From positions 456,907 to 520,906 of the forward strand of contig NZ_JAFBIL020000004.1 in NCBI RefSeq assembly GCF_016809835.1: DNA of 64,000 nt. The letters are read 5' to 3'. Numbering within the stretch: the first letter of the stretch is position 1; each line of letters begins with the position of its first letter. The stretch comes from Massilia soli (GTDB taxonomy: Bacteria; Pseudomonadota; Gammaproteobacteria; Burkholderiales; Burkholderiaceae_D). The notes beneath the pieces are model-generated. The model saw nothing but the letters and a program-made list of their open reading frames with translations, made no database searches and was not told where the DNA came from. Of this stretch, positions 7,856 to 17,116 are shown piece after piece. A program made the translations under genes and the position numbers.

Positions 7856-8605
7856 ATGAATGCAGGAGATGCGACGATCTGGCGGATGGGCGCCAATCCT
7901 GTGGCGGCATTGGCGGCGGTGCTGATGCTGGCCACCGCCTTCGCCGCGATGCGCGCCGGCGGCGTGCTGGGGCCGCCCGCGCTGCGCTGGCTGCTGCCGG
8001 CCGGCTTCACGCTGATGGCAGCGATGCCATGGCTGCTGATGAATGCCGAAGGAAGGCGTCAGATCGGGCTCAGGCGGCCCGATTGCGCCGGCGCCTGGCT
8101 TCCCGCCATCGCGCTTGGCGCGGCGGCGTCACTGGCGTGCTTTGCGATCGGCATGGCGCTGTTCGGGCGCGGCGCGGAAAACTGGTTCGTCAGCATCGCC
8201 AATAATTACCGCGGCGTGATGGACACGACTGGCATGTCGCTGTTGACGCTGCACCTGGTCTTTACCTTGCCTGCCCTGATGTTCAGCCCGGTCGCCGAAG
8301 AAATCTTCTTCCGCGGAATACTGCAGCGCGCCCTTGAGCAACACGTGTCGGGGCGCAGCGCCACGCTGATCGAAAGCGCGGCCTTCGGTGCGGTGCACCT
8401 GTGCCACCATGGATTGCTGCTGGAAGCCGCCGGGCTGGGCTGGATGCCGCTGTCGGGGTCGTTGTGGATGCTGCTGATGTTCGGCACCGCGCTGCTGTTC
8501 GCCGCGATCAGGAAGCGCAGCGGATCGCTCTACCCTGCGATGGCCGCGCACGCCGCGTTCAACCTGACGATGAACGCGGCAATTTTCTGGGCGCTATGGC
8601 CCTGA
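7856..8605 (+). CDS. CPBP family intramembrane glutamic endopeptidase
   Basis: This 249-residue multi-pass membrane protein carries the three CPBP (CAAX protease/bacteriocin-processing, Abi) motifs: E148-E149-x3-R153 (EEIFFR), F177-x3-H181, and H232-x3-N236. Family members cut substrates inside the membrane; in bacteria their targets are mostly unknown. The start at 7856 is preferred because the ATG at 7841 has no ribosome-binding site at all, whereas GAGAG precedes 7856, though weakly. The gene lies alone between two blocks of palindromic repeats. No bacteriocin or CAAX-type partner was seen nearby. Confidence 0.85.
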   Translation: MNAGDATIWRMGANPVAALAAVLMLATAFAAMRAGGVLGPPALRWLLPAGFTLMAAMPWLLMNAEGRRQIGLRRPDCAGAWLPAIALGAAASLACFAIGMALFGRGAENWFVSIANNYRGVMDTTGMSLLTLHLVFTLPALMFSPVAEEIFFRGILQRALEQHVSGRSATLIESAAFGAVHLCHHGLLLEAAGLGWMPLSGSLWMLLMFGTALLFAAIRKRSGSLYPAMAAHAAFNLTMNAAIFWALWP

Positions 8606-8612
8606 AGACCCC

Positions 8613-8688
8613 GTCATTCCCGCGCAGGCGGGAACCCATACCGCCGCAGCTTATGCCTGCTATGGGTTCCCGCTGACGCGGGAACGAC
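8613..8688. repeat. REP-like palindromic repeat, type A
   Basis: Two inverted arms, CATTCCCGCGCAGGCGGGAA and TTCCCGCTGACGCGGGAACG, each a small hairpin, face each other across about 35 bases with CCCATA/TATGGG between. The element sits between the convergent CPBP and permease genes. Related copies are near 7586, 11228, 30069 and 51434. Confidence 0.8.
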
Positions 8689-8693
8689 ATCGT

Positions 8694-10148
8694 TCAGGTT
8701 TGGCTGTTCAGTTTCGAGTGACGAATGCCGTAGGCAAAGTACGCCAGCACCGCCACCGTCATCCAGATCGCGAACGTCGTGAAGGTGGTTTTCGACAAGT
8801 CCTTCATGATGTACAGGCAGGCAAAAATCGACAAGCCCGGGATCAGGTAAGGCCCGAACGGCACGCGGAAGCCCTTGCCGGCCGGCTCGCCGCCGCGCCG
8901 GCGCATGACCGGCACCGCCATCGACACCACCATGAACGCCGTCAGCGTGCCCATGCTGACCATATCCCACAGGAAGGTCGAATCGACGAGGCCCGCCACC
9001 AGGCTGACCACGATGCAGACGATGATCGTATTGCTGACCGGCGCCGCGGTGCGCGCATTGAGCTTCTGGAAGGTCTTCGGGATCAGGCCGTCGCGGCTGA
9101 TCGCGTACAGGATGCGGGTCTGGCCATAAATGGTCACCAGGGTCACGCTGAACACCGAAATCACCGCGCCAGCCGACAGCACCAGCGCAGGCCAGCTCTG
9201 GCCGGTCACGTTCTGCAGGATCACCGACAGGCCGGCTTCCTGGTGCGCAAACATATGCGCGGGCTGGGCGCCCACGGCCGCCAACGCGACCATCAGGTAG
9301 AACACGGTGACGATCGCCAGCGCCATCAGGATACCCAGCGGTACCGTGCGGCTCGGATCCTTGACCTCTTCACCCGCGGTGGCCACCGTATCGAGGCCGA
9401 TGAACGAGAAGAACACCGTGCCGGCAGCCGCGGTCACGCCCGCCATGCCGGCAAAGCCCTTGCTGTTGTCGGTATTGAAGAACGGCGTGAAGTTGGCGGC
9501 GTCGAAGCCGGAGAACGCGATCACCACGAAGAACACCAGGATCGCCAGCTTGATCAGCACCATCACCGCGTTGGTGGTGGCCGATTCGCGGGTGCCGCGC
9601 ACCAGCATGAAGCCGCACATGATCACCAGCAGGATCGGCGGCAGGTTGATGTGGCCAACATTGAACTCGACGCCGTTGGGCCCGGAGACGATCATCGGCG
9701 TTCGCAGCATCTCGGGTATCTGCCACCCGAAGGCATTGTCGAGGAAGTTGTTCAGGTAGGAAGACCAGCCGATGGCGGTGGCGCTGGCCGCCAGCCCGTA
9801 TTCGAGCAGGAGGCAGGCCGCCATGATGAAGGCGGCGAACTCGCCGACCGACGCGTAGGCGAACGAATAGGACGAGCCTGACGCCGGGATGCGGAACGCC
9901 AGCTCGGCGTAGCACAGCGCGGTCAGGCCGGCCGTGATGGCGGCGATCAGGAACGACAGGATGACCGAAGGCCCCGCCTTGGGAACCGCTTCGACCATCG
10001 TGAAGAAAATGCCGGTGCCGATGGTGGCGCCGACGCCAATCATGGTCAACGGGAACAAGCCCATCGTCTGCGCCAGTCCGCCGGCGCCATCGGCCGTCCG
10101 GTCTACCAGCTTGGTTCGCAACAGCTTCTGGCCCAATGATTGATTCAC
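8694..10148 (-). CDS. APC family amino-acid permease (cationic amino-acid transporter type)
   Basis: This 484-residue protein has about twelve membrane segments and the APC signature near the N-terminus (TMIGVGATIGTGIFFTM), which forms the substrate-binding unwound helix. ELAFRIPASGSSYSFAY and FFSFIGLDTVATAGEEVKDPSR are typical of the CAT/YfnA branch that carries neutral or cationic amino acids by proton symport. The start is GTG at 10148 with AAGGGA as ribosome-binding site. The gene stands alone on the minus strand. Its place beside the arginine catabolic operon makes an arginine or related substrate attractive, but that is inference only. Confidence 0.88.
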   Translation of the reverse strand: MNQSLGQKLLRTKLVDRTADGAGGLAQTMGLFPLTMIGVGATIGTGIFFTMVEAVPKAGPSVILSFLIAAITAGLTALCYAELAFRIPASGSSYSFAYASVGEFAAFIMAACLLLEYGLAASATAIGWSSYLNNFLDNAFGWQIPEMLRTPMIVSGPNGVEFNVGHINLPPILLVIMCGFMLVRGTRESATTNAVMVLIKLAILVFFVVIAFSGFDAANFTPFFNTDNSKGFAGMAGVTAAAGTVFFSFIGLDTVATAGEEVKDPSRTVPLGILMALAIVTVFYLMVALAAVGAQPAHMFAHQEAGLSVILQNVTGQSWPALVLSAGAVISVFSVTLVTIYGQTRILYAISRDGLIPKTFQKLNARTAAPVSNTIIVCIVVSLVAGLVDSTFLWDMVSMGTLTAFMVVSMAVPVMRRRGGEPAGKGFRVPFGPYLIPGLSIFACLYIMKDLSKTTFTTFAIWMTVAVLAYFAYGIRHSKLNSQT

Positions 10149-10258
10149 GTCTGTCCCTTGTGTGCTCGAAAAAATTCTAGCGATTATAGGGGCATATCGA
10201 ATTTACCAATACACATCTTTCATTGGAGCCAGAGTTGCCACTCTAACAAATGCGATCC

Positions 10259-11116
10259 TTAGTTCAACACGTTGACGTGCTTGCCGCTGACATTGCGCTG
10301 GTTTGGGTTGCCGTGCACGGTGATCCGGCCGGAACCGTTGCCGTTGGCGACCAGCGACTGCTTGACCATCGCCGAGATATCGCCCGAACCGTTGGTCGAC
10401 AGGTCGGCGCGCTGCGCCGTCACGCGCGAGACATGGACGTCGCCCGAACCGTGCACGCTGGCGTTGAGCGTCTGCACGGCGCCGCTGGCTTCGATGTCGC
10501 CCGAGCCGCGTACGTGCGCGGTGAGCTGGTCGCCATCGACGTGGCCGAGCATGATGCGTCCCGAACCGGCCAGGCTGGCATGCGCGCTGCGGCTGCGCAG
10601 GCCAAGCGCGTCGACGGTGCCGGAGCCGGTGCTGCGGACATCGAAGCTGCTGACATTGCCCGACAGCTGGGTCTTGCCGGAGCCGGTCTTGACGAAGGTG
10701 AGCGGTGCGCCGTTCAGGCCGCTGATATCAAGGCGGCCCGAACCGGTGCTGCGCAGGTGGCTCAGGCGCGGCGCGCTGTAGCTGATGCGGATGGGCTGGG
10801 TGGGCTTGATCTGCCCGTCGACCCAGATCCGCATGGTGTCGCCCGCCACTTCCGAACGGATCATCGGCAGCAGGTTGCCGTCGGCCTCGATCTTCAAGCC
10901 AGGCTGGCCGCCGACGCGCACGTCGACCTGCATCGGGCCGGTGATGTCGAGGCTGGACAGGCTGGATACCGGGCGCTGCTCGCTGGCGACGCGGCCGTCG
11001 CCCGCCACGCCGTCGCCGCTGAAGACGGAATGCATCTGGACGTCGTGGTCTGGAGTGACGATGATGGCGCAGCCAGCCAGGGCGGCCACGCAGGCGAGGG
11101 ACAGGAGAGTACGCAT
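10259..11116 (-). CDS. DUF2807 (GIN domain) lipoprotein
   Basis: The 285-residue protein has a lipoprotein signal ending LAGC (Cys16). A domain of the DUF2807/putative auto-transporter adhesin head GIN type follows. From about residue 115 on, a GSG motif recurs eight times roughly every 18-20 residues (TGSGR, TGSGK, TGSGT, AGSGR, RGSGD, HGSGD, NGSGD, NGSGR), as expected for turns of a right-handed beta-helix. The family function is not known; members are exported and often found with envelope stress genes. The start at 11116 has AAAAGG seven bases upstream and gives the proper signal, while an upstream extension runs into repeat sequence and is rejected. Confidence 0.85.
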   Translation of the reverse strand: MRTLLSLACVAALAGCAIIVTPDHDVQMHSVFSGDGVAGDGRVASEQRPVSSLSSLDITGPMQVDVRVGGQPGLKIEADGNLLPMIRSEVAGDTMRIWVDGQIKPTQPIRISYSAPRLSHLRSTGSGRLDISGLNGAPLTFVKTGSGKTQLSGNVSSFDVRSTGSGTVDALGLRSRSAHASLAGSGRIMLGHVDGDQLTAHVRGSGDIEASGAVQTLNASVHGSGDVHVSRVTAQRADLSTNGSGDISAMVKQSLVANGNGSGRITVHGNPNQRNVSGKHVNVLN

Positions 11117-11227
11117 TGTCGGACCTTTTTGTTGTTTGGTTGAGGATTCAACCTTAACAAAAGCGTCCTGGGGGGAGCCGGGGCGTGCGATGAACTGCAG
11201 AATCCGGGGAACAGCCAGCAAAAAGCC

Positions 11228-11300
11228 GTCGATCCCGCGTCGGCGGCAATACGTGCATATGTATCGGCGGCGTATGGGTTCCCGCCTTCGCGGGAACGAC
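11228..11300. repeat. Degenerate type A palindromic repeat
   Basis: The right arm TTCCCGCCTTCGCGGGAACG is intact. The left arm (GATCCCGCGTCGGCGGCAAT) has decayed. It lies between the DUF2807 gene and astE. Confidence 0.6.
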
Positions 11301-11303
11301 ACG

Positions 11304-12281
11304 TTAGCTGGCGCGAACGACCATCAAGCCCGCACGCAATCCCACGCGAACGTCGGGATTGGGGAATACGACCAGCTCCTCGGCGTGCTTCACCGTATAA
11401 ACAGTCTCGCCATCGGTGGCGATCACGTCGCCCTGGCGCAGCGCGGTGAAGTTCTGCGTGCTGCGGTCGAACGCCATCTGGAAGCCGTCCGACAGCTTGA
11501 TCACTTCCTGCGCCACCTTGAACACATGCGGCTCGGCCTTCGCAGCCGTGGCCGCAGCGCCGCGCAGCAGCCCTTCCAGCGCCAGCTGCACATCGGCGAA
11601 CTGCGACAGGTCGTTCTGTCCCAGCACGCCGACACGCCCGAGTTCCACGGTGCTTGCCGCCGCTCCGTGATGCTCGGCCGAGTAGTAGCTGTAGGTGCCG
11701 GCCGAACTCGGGTTCATGATGATCGCGCCGATCGCGGCCTGCCCCAGCCAGCCCACCAGCGCCGCCTTGCCCTGGTCGGCAATCAGGTCGGGCACGATGG
11801 CGAAGGTCGGGTACACCGAAGGACGAATCGCCGTGTGCAGGTCGAGGTGCCAGCGCACCGGGCCGGCGCCGGCGAAGAAGTCTTCGGTGGCCTTGATCAT
11901 GGCATCGGCCCGCGGCGCCTCCGCCGCGTCGGCGAGCGAACCGCGCACTGGCCTGAACATGCGGTTCAGGTCAGCGTCGATAAACCGCTTGCCCGCCGCG
12001 ATCGCGTCCACGTTGCCGACGCAGACCATCAGGTCGACCGCCAGTTCGGAAGGCGCGTGCGACAAGGCGTCAAGCACATGGGCCACCACTTCAATCGGCC
12101 CGGTCTCGTCGCCATGCACGCCGACCGACAGCACCACGCTAGCGCGCGCCGCCATGGCCGACTTGATCGTCATGATGCCGCGCGCCGGCAGCGTTACCGC
12201 AAAGCCGGCGTCCAGGAAGCGCTGCGCCACAGCGCCGAGATCAGCTTCGGCGAGGGCGCGGACAGCGTCAGGTAGCGTCAT
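11304..12281 (-). CDS. astE: Succinylglutamate desuccinylase
   Basis: AstE catalyses the last step of the arginine succinyltransferase pathway, N-succinylglutamate to glutamate plus succinate. The 325-residue protein is of normal length and shows the zinc carboxypeptidase-like site: H56 and E59 (GVHGDE), H149 (HLDLHTA) and the general base E213 (STVELG), matching the E. coli enzyme. It is the last gene of the operon, starting 5 bases after the gdhB stop. No terminator was seen after it; a decayed palindromic repeat lies just upstream, at the boundary with the DUF2807 gene. Confidence 0.95.
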   Translation of the reverse strand: MTLPDAVRALAEADLGAVAQRFLDAGFAVTLPARGIMTIKSAMAARASVVLSVGVHGDETGPIEVVAHVLDALSHAPSELAVDLMVCVGNVDAIAAGKRFIDADLNRMFRPVRGSLADAAEAPRADAMIKATEDFFAGAGPVRWHLDLHTAIRPSVYPTFAIVPDLIADQGKAALVGWLGQAAIGAIIMNPSSAGTYSYYSAEHHGAAASTVELGRVGVLGQNDLSQFADVQLALEGLLRGAAATAAKAEPHVFKVAQEVIKLSDGFQMAFDRSTQNFTALRQGDVIATDGETVYTVKHAEELVVFPNPDVRVGLRAGLMVVRAS

Positions 12282-12286
12282 GCCGC

Positions 12287-15200
12287 TTACGCTGCCTTGG
12301 CGGTCGGGTTGGTCGATTCCGACAGCGACCAGACGTCAAGCATGGCCGATTCGAGATCCGCAGGCTGGGCGTAGCCGGTCAGTGCCAGCTGGCTGGCGAC
12401 CGCTTCAACCGCATCATGCACCGGAACGCCGCTGCTGGCGCGCGCCAGTACCTGCTCCAGCAGACGCTGCTGGGTGCGGCGCAGGGCCTGCGTCGCGTAG
12501 TTACGCAGCTGCTCCTGCGACTTGCTGGTGGCGGCCAGCTTCAGGCCACGCTCCAGCATGTCGATGCCGGCGCGGGCACGCAGTGCCATGCCGACCTGCA
12601 GGAACTGCGCAAGCGACATGCCCGCGGGACGCTGTACTGCCACTGCCGCGAACAGGAAGCTCGACACGGATTCGATCGCGTCGACTGCCTTCCAGGCCTG
12701 TGCGAACGATGCCGGCAGGGTCGGGTAATTGTCCGCGTCGGTCTGCGCCGGCGCCAGGCTCTTGACGGTGTCCGGCTGTGCGAACAGCTGCGCCAGTTCG
12801 GCCATGCCGCTTTCGTGATCGCCGCCGTTCACCGACAGCACGCCTTCCAGCAGTGCCTTGAACAGCACGCGGGTACGCGCATCGACCTTGACCGATACGG
12901 CGCGCGGCACCGTCAAGGCGTCGGCGTCGAGTGCGTTGAACACAGGCGCCAGCTGGAGCGCCGTCCATGCCTGGCCCCATGCCTTGACGACTTCGGTTTC
13001 GTCGACGCCGTGTTCCGCGGCGAGGTCACGCAGCATCAGCGGGCCGCAGCGGTTGACCGCTTCGTTGGCCAGCACGGTTGCCAGGATCGCGTTCGCCAGC
13101 GGGTGAGCCAGCGGATCGCGGGTCGCTACCAGCTGCGCCGGGAAGTACGGCTTGAGCACGGTGGCCGCCCATGGCTCGTCGGTCAGCGGCAGCGCCAGCA
13201 AGGTGCGCTTGAAGCGGTTCTTGACGTTGGCGATGACCACCGCCAGTTCAGGCGCGGTCAGTCCATGGCCGCTGGCTTTGCGGCGCTGCAGTTCGGCGTC
13301 GGTCGGCAGCTGCTCGAGTTCGCGCGACAGCGCTCCCTCTTTTTCCAGGCTGGTGATCAGCGATGCGTAGCCATCGACCACGTTGGCATCGGCTTGCGCC
13401 TGGCCTTCGCGGGTCAGCAGGTGGGTCTGCTGGGAGTTGTCACGCAGGACCAGGCGCTCGATCTCGCCGGTCATCTCGTTCAGGATGCGGTTACGGTCCG
13501 CTTCCGGCAGCTCGCCTGCATTGACTTCGGTGTCGAGCCAGATCTTGACGTTGACTTCGTGGTCGGAGCAATCCACGCCAGCCGAGTTGTCGATCGCATC
13601 GGTGAAGATGCGGCCGCCCGACAGCGCGAATTCGATGCGGCCGGCCTGGGTCGCGCCCAGGTTGCCGCCTTCGGCCACCACCTTGCAGCGCAGCTGGCTG
13701 CCATCGACACGGATGTTGTCGTTGGCGCGGTCCTTGACCTGGGCGTGTGTTTCGGTCGACGACTTGATGTAGGTACCGATACCGCCGTTGTAGAACAGGT
13801 CCACCGGCGCCAGCAGGATACGGTGCATCAGTTCTTCAGGCGACAGCGAAGTTTCGGCGATGTCGAGCGCTGCGCGTACCTGCGGCGACAGCTCGATCGA
13901 ACGTGCGGTGCGCGGGAACACGCCGCCGCCTTCCGAGATCAGGTCCTTGTTGTAGTCTTCCCACGACGAACGCGGCAGCGCGAACATGCGGGCGCGCTCG
14001 GCGAACGAGGTCACCACACTTGGCGCCGGGTCGAGGAAGATGTGGCGGTGGTCGAACGCCGCGAGCACCTTCAGCTGGCGCGACAGCAGCACGCCGTTGC
14101 CGAACACGTCGCCCGACATGTCGCCCACGCCGACCATGGTGATCGGGGTGGTTTCCATGTCGTGGTCCATTTCGTAGAAGTGGCGCTTGACCGCTTCGAA
14201 CGCACCCTTGGCGGTAATGCCCATCTTCTTGTGGTCGTAGCCGTTCGAGCCGCCCGACGCAAACGCGTCGCCCAGCCAGAAGCCGCGCTGGACCGCGATG
14301 CTGTTGGCGATGTCGGAGAATGTCGCGGTGCCCTTGTCGGCGGCAACCACCAGGTAAGGATCGTCCTGGTCGTAGCGCACGGTGTCGCCTGGCGGCACGA
14401 TGACGCCGCGCACGCGGTTGTCGGTCACTTCCAGCAGGCTGGAGATGAACAGGCGATACACCGCTTCGCCTTCAGCGGCGATGGTCTCGCGCACTGCGTC
14501 CTTCGGCATCAGCTTGCAGACGAAGCCGCCCTTCGAGCCGGCCGGCACGATGACCGCGTTCTTGACCATCTGCGCCTTGACCAGGCCGAGGACTTCGGTG
14601 CGGTAGTCTTCCATGCGGTCCGACCAGCGCAGGCCGCCGCGGGCGACCGGGCCGCCGCGCAGGTGCACGCCTTCGAAGCGGCGCGAGAACACGAAGATCT
14701 CGCGGTACGGGCGCGGCTCCGGCGCCAGCGCCAGGTTGCTGGTGTCGAACTTGAAGATGATCTTGTCGCCCTTCTGGTCGTTCTGGAAGTAGCTGGTGCG
14801 GACCGTATGCAGCACCAGGTCGACCAGCGCTGCGAGGATTTCCTCGGTATCGGCGTGGTTGACGGTCGCCAGGCGCGACTTGATCGACATGACCTTCTCG
14901 GTGCCGGCTCCGCGTTCCGCTTCGCTCAGCGCCGGGTTGAAGCGCTGCAGGAAGCCGTCGACCAGTTCCTTGACCATGTCCGGCTGGCGGCGCAAGGTGT
15001 CGGCCATGTAGCGGACGGTGAACTTGCTGCCGGTCTGGCGCCAGTAGCTGATGTAGGCGCGCACCAGCTGGACTTCGCGGGTCGACAGGCCGCCCTCGAT
15101 GACCAGGCCGTTCAGGCGGCCATCTTCGGCGTCGTCGTTGAACAGCGCGGTGAACAATTCTTCAGCGACGGGAACGATGTTCGGGCGCGCCAGCTTGGCC

Positions 15201-16990
15201 GCGCTTTCGGCGTCAACCGACAGGCTGGTGACAAAGCGGCGCGCACCGTCGATCGAGGCGATCGAATAGGTCTGCTCGCGGTCGATCGATACGCCGGCGT
15301 TCTGCAGTGCCGGCAGGATGCGCGACAGCGACGGCACGTTTTCGATCGAGTACAGGCGCACGGTGGCCGAATCGGCGTCTTCGGCGTCGATGCGTACCTC
15401 GATGCCTTCGCTGCCGTTGGCCAGGATCGCTTCAAGGTCGCGGAAGGCGACGTCCGGCGCGGTGGCGGTCACGTAATTGACCGGCAGGGTCGAGCACATC
15501 TTGCGCAAGGTGGTGCGCGCGGCGACATCGGCGACGCCGTCGGTCAGCGCGGCGAACTTGTCGTGCCAGCCTTCGAGGATCGACATCAGCGGCTGCTGGA
15601 TGTCGCTTTCCAGGTCGAGCGGATTGCGAGCGGCGTGGGCGATCAGGTAGACGCGCGCCAGCGGGCCGTCGGCCACCAGCGCTTGTGGACGGACGTCGGT
15701 CGCGCCCGAGCTTTCTTTCAGTGCGGCCGCCAGGCTCTGCACGATGGCGGCGCTGTAGCGCTCGCGCGGCAGGTAGACCAGGACGTTCAGGTGGCGTGCG
15801 TAGACGTCGCGGCGGGCGAAGATCTTGGCGCGTGGCTGCTTGTACAGCGAGACCACCGAGCTGCAAACCTGCGCCAGCCATTCAGGATCGGCTTCCAGCG
15901 CCTCGGTGCGCGGCAGCGATTCCATGATTTCGAGGAACTTCTCGGCGCGGAAGCCTTCCTGGCGAACGCCGGCCAGCGACAGCACCTTGGCGACGCGGCC
16001 ACGCGCGAACGGCAGGCGTGCCAGCGGGGTCGAGGTGGCGGCGCGGGTGAACAGGCCGACGAAGCAGTGCTCGCCGAGGATCGCGCCCTGGGCGTCGGTA
16101 TGGCGCACGCCGATGAAGTCGAGCGGCTGGTCGCGGTGCAGCGTGCCTTCGACGTCGGCCTTGACGATCGACAGCGCGTCGGCGCGCTTCGACAGGGTCT
16201 CGAAGTCGCCCGGGATGTTGGCCAGGCAGGTGCCGTAGACCGGGTGCGAGGTATCCTGCAGCACGCCCATGCGGCTCGGGATGTCGCGCTCCAGCTCGCG
16301 CACGCCTGGCTTGACGACGTAGTAAGCGTAGCCGAACGGCTCGAAGCCTTCGTTCTTGGCCCACTCGAGGAATGCAGCCACTTCCTGGCCGGCGGCGCCC
16401 TGCTGGGAAGCCTGCGCGGCGACGGTGGTCAGGCGGTCGGCCATCGCAACCGCATCGCGGCGCACGACCGCGGCGTCGCGCGCCACCATCTGCAAACGCT
16501 CGACCAGTGTGCTCAGTTCATCCGCGGCGAGGTCTTCAGCCAGCAGGCAAAGCACATACGATTCAAGCGGCGCGCCGGCTTCGCCGACCGATACCGCCTG
16601 GCCGTTGGCGTCGCGGCGCACCGCGAGCACGGCGTTCATCACGCCGGTCGCCTGGACCTTCTGCTTGCGCAGGGCCATGACGATCGAGTCGACCAGGTAA
16701 GGCATGTCGTCGTTCAGGACAAGCAAGGCGCTGGCCATGCCGCCGCGGCCATCCGCGTAGCGCAGCTGCGCAATCTGGCAGCCCTGCGAGGTGCGGCGCG
16801 CGGCCTGGAAAAAGCCGTCCCACAGCACTGGCGCAAGGCTGTCGGGCGACGTGCCTGCGAGGTCTTCGTCGTCGAGCGACGCCAGCCAGGCGCCGATCAG
16901 GGCCTCGACCTGGCTGCTGTCGGCAGCCGGCTTGCTTGCGTTGACCAGTGCCAGCGTTTGCATACGCAGGGTTTGGGGCATAACTTTCAT
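12287..16990 (-). CDS. gdhB: NAD-specific glutamate dehydrogenase, large type
   Basis: This is a 1567-residue enzyme of the 180-kDa GDH class, which deaminates glutamate to 2-oxoglutarate and ammonia with NAD. A long N-terminal regulatory region (about residues 1-690) precedes the catalytic core. The substrate-binding lysine is in PAGSKGGFVCK (around residue 820), and GGNLGATQAGRIEFA lies in the nucleotide-binding part. The start at 16990 is set by GGAGAAGCAAG; the frame extends 31 codons further upstream without support. In Pseudomonas aeruginosa the equivalent GdhB is arginine-inducible and under ArgR. Here it lies inside the ast operon between astB and astE, so the product of the pathway is consumed by a co-transcribed enzyme. 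Confidence 0.95.
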   Translation of the reverse strand: MKVMPQTLRMQTLALVNASKPAADSSQVEALIGAWLASLDDEDLAGTSPDSLAPVLWDGFFQAARRTSQGCQIAQLRYADGRGGMASALLVLNDDMPYLVDSIVMALRKQKVQATGVMNAVLAVRRDANGQAVSVGEAGAPLESYVLCLLAEDLAADELSTLVERLQMVARDAAVVRRDAVAMADRLTTVAAQASQQGAAGQEVAAFLEWAKNEGFEPFGYAYYVVKPGVRELERDIPSRMGVLQDTSHPVYGTCLANIPGDFETLSKRADALSIVKADVEGTLHRDQPLDFIGVRHTDAQGAILGEHCFVGLFTRAATSTPLARLPFARGRVAKVLSLAGVRQEGFRAEKFLEIMESLPRTEALEADPEWLAQVCSSVVSLYKQPRAKIFARRDVYARHLNVLVYLPRERYSAAIVQSLAAALKESSGATDVRPQALVADGPLARVYLIAHAARNPLDLESDIQQPLMSILEGWHDKFAALTDGVADVAARTTLRKMCSTLPVNYVTATAPDVAFRDLEAILANGSEGIEVRIDAEDADSATVRLYSIENVPSLSRILPALQNAGVSIDREQTYSIASIDGARRFVTSLSVDAESAAKLARPNIVPVAEELFTALFNDDAEDGRLNGLVIEGGLSTREVQLVRAYISYWRQTGSKFTVRYMADTLRRQPDMVKELVDGFLQRFNPALSEAERGAGTEKVMSIKSRLATVNHADTEEILAALVDLVLHTVRTSYFQNDQKGDKIIFKFDTSNLALAPEPRPYREIFVFSRRFEGVHLRGGPVARGGLRWSDRMEDYRTEVLGLVKAQMVKNAVIVPAGSKGGFVCKLMPKDAVRETIAAEGEAVYRLFISSLLEVTDNRVRGVIVPPGDTVRYDQDDPYLVVAADKGTATFSDIANSIAVQRGFWLGDAFASGGSNGYDHKKMGITAKGAFEAVKRHFYEMDHDMETTPITMVGVGDMSGDVFGNGVLLSRQLKVLAAFDHRHIFLDPAPSVVTSFAERARMFALPRSSWEDYNKDLISEGGGVFPRTARSIELSPQVRAALDIAETSLSPEELMHRILLAPVDLFYNGGIGTYIKSSTETHAQVKDRANDNIRVDGSQLRCKVVAEGGNLGATQAGRIEFALSGGRIFTDAIDNSAGVDCSDHEVNVKIWLDTEVNAGELPEADRNRILNEMTGEIERLVLRDNSQQTHLLTREGQAQADANVVDGYASLITSLEKEGALSRELEQLPTDAELQRRKASGHGLTAPELAVVIANVKNRFKRTLLALPLTDEPWAATVLKPYFPAQLVATRDPLAHPLANAILATVLANEAVNRCGPLMLRDLAAEHGVDETEVVKAWGQAWTALQLAPVFNALDADALTVPRAVSVKVDARTRVLFKALLEGVLSVNGGDHESGMAELAQLFAQPDTVKSLAPAQTDADNYPTLPASFAQAWKAVDAIESVSSFLFAAVAVQRPAGMSLAQFLQVGMALRARAGIDMLERGLKLAATSKSQEQLRNYATQALRRTQQRLLEQVLARASSGVPVHDAVEAVASQLALTGYAQPADLESAMLDVWSLSESTNPTAKAA

Positions 16991-17116
16991 CTTGCTTCTC
17001 CAATGCTTGTTGTGTAGTGCCTCGCGGTCGCACTTGCTTGTGGCCGTGCTAGCGCGATCGATAGAAAGACGGGGTTGGCCCATCCAAAAATTAGTTCTTC
17101 ACGGCAACCCGACATT

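Noticed and set aside
10285..10760. Regular CCCGAACCG repeats that look like a CRISPR or tandem array
   Set aside because: The period follows codons for the GSG turns of the DUF2807 protein; spacing varies and the frame is open throughout.
12416..17017. A 1533-codon open frame on the plus strand opposite the glutamate dehydrogenase
   Set aside because: It mirrors a well-conserved enzyme gene in a high-GC genome, where stop codons are rare in the antisense frame. It is rich in Arg, Gln, Val, His and Asp, as shadow frames are, and shows no domain.
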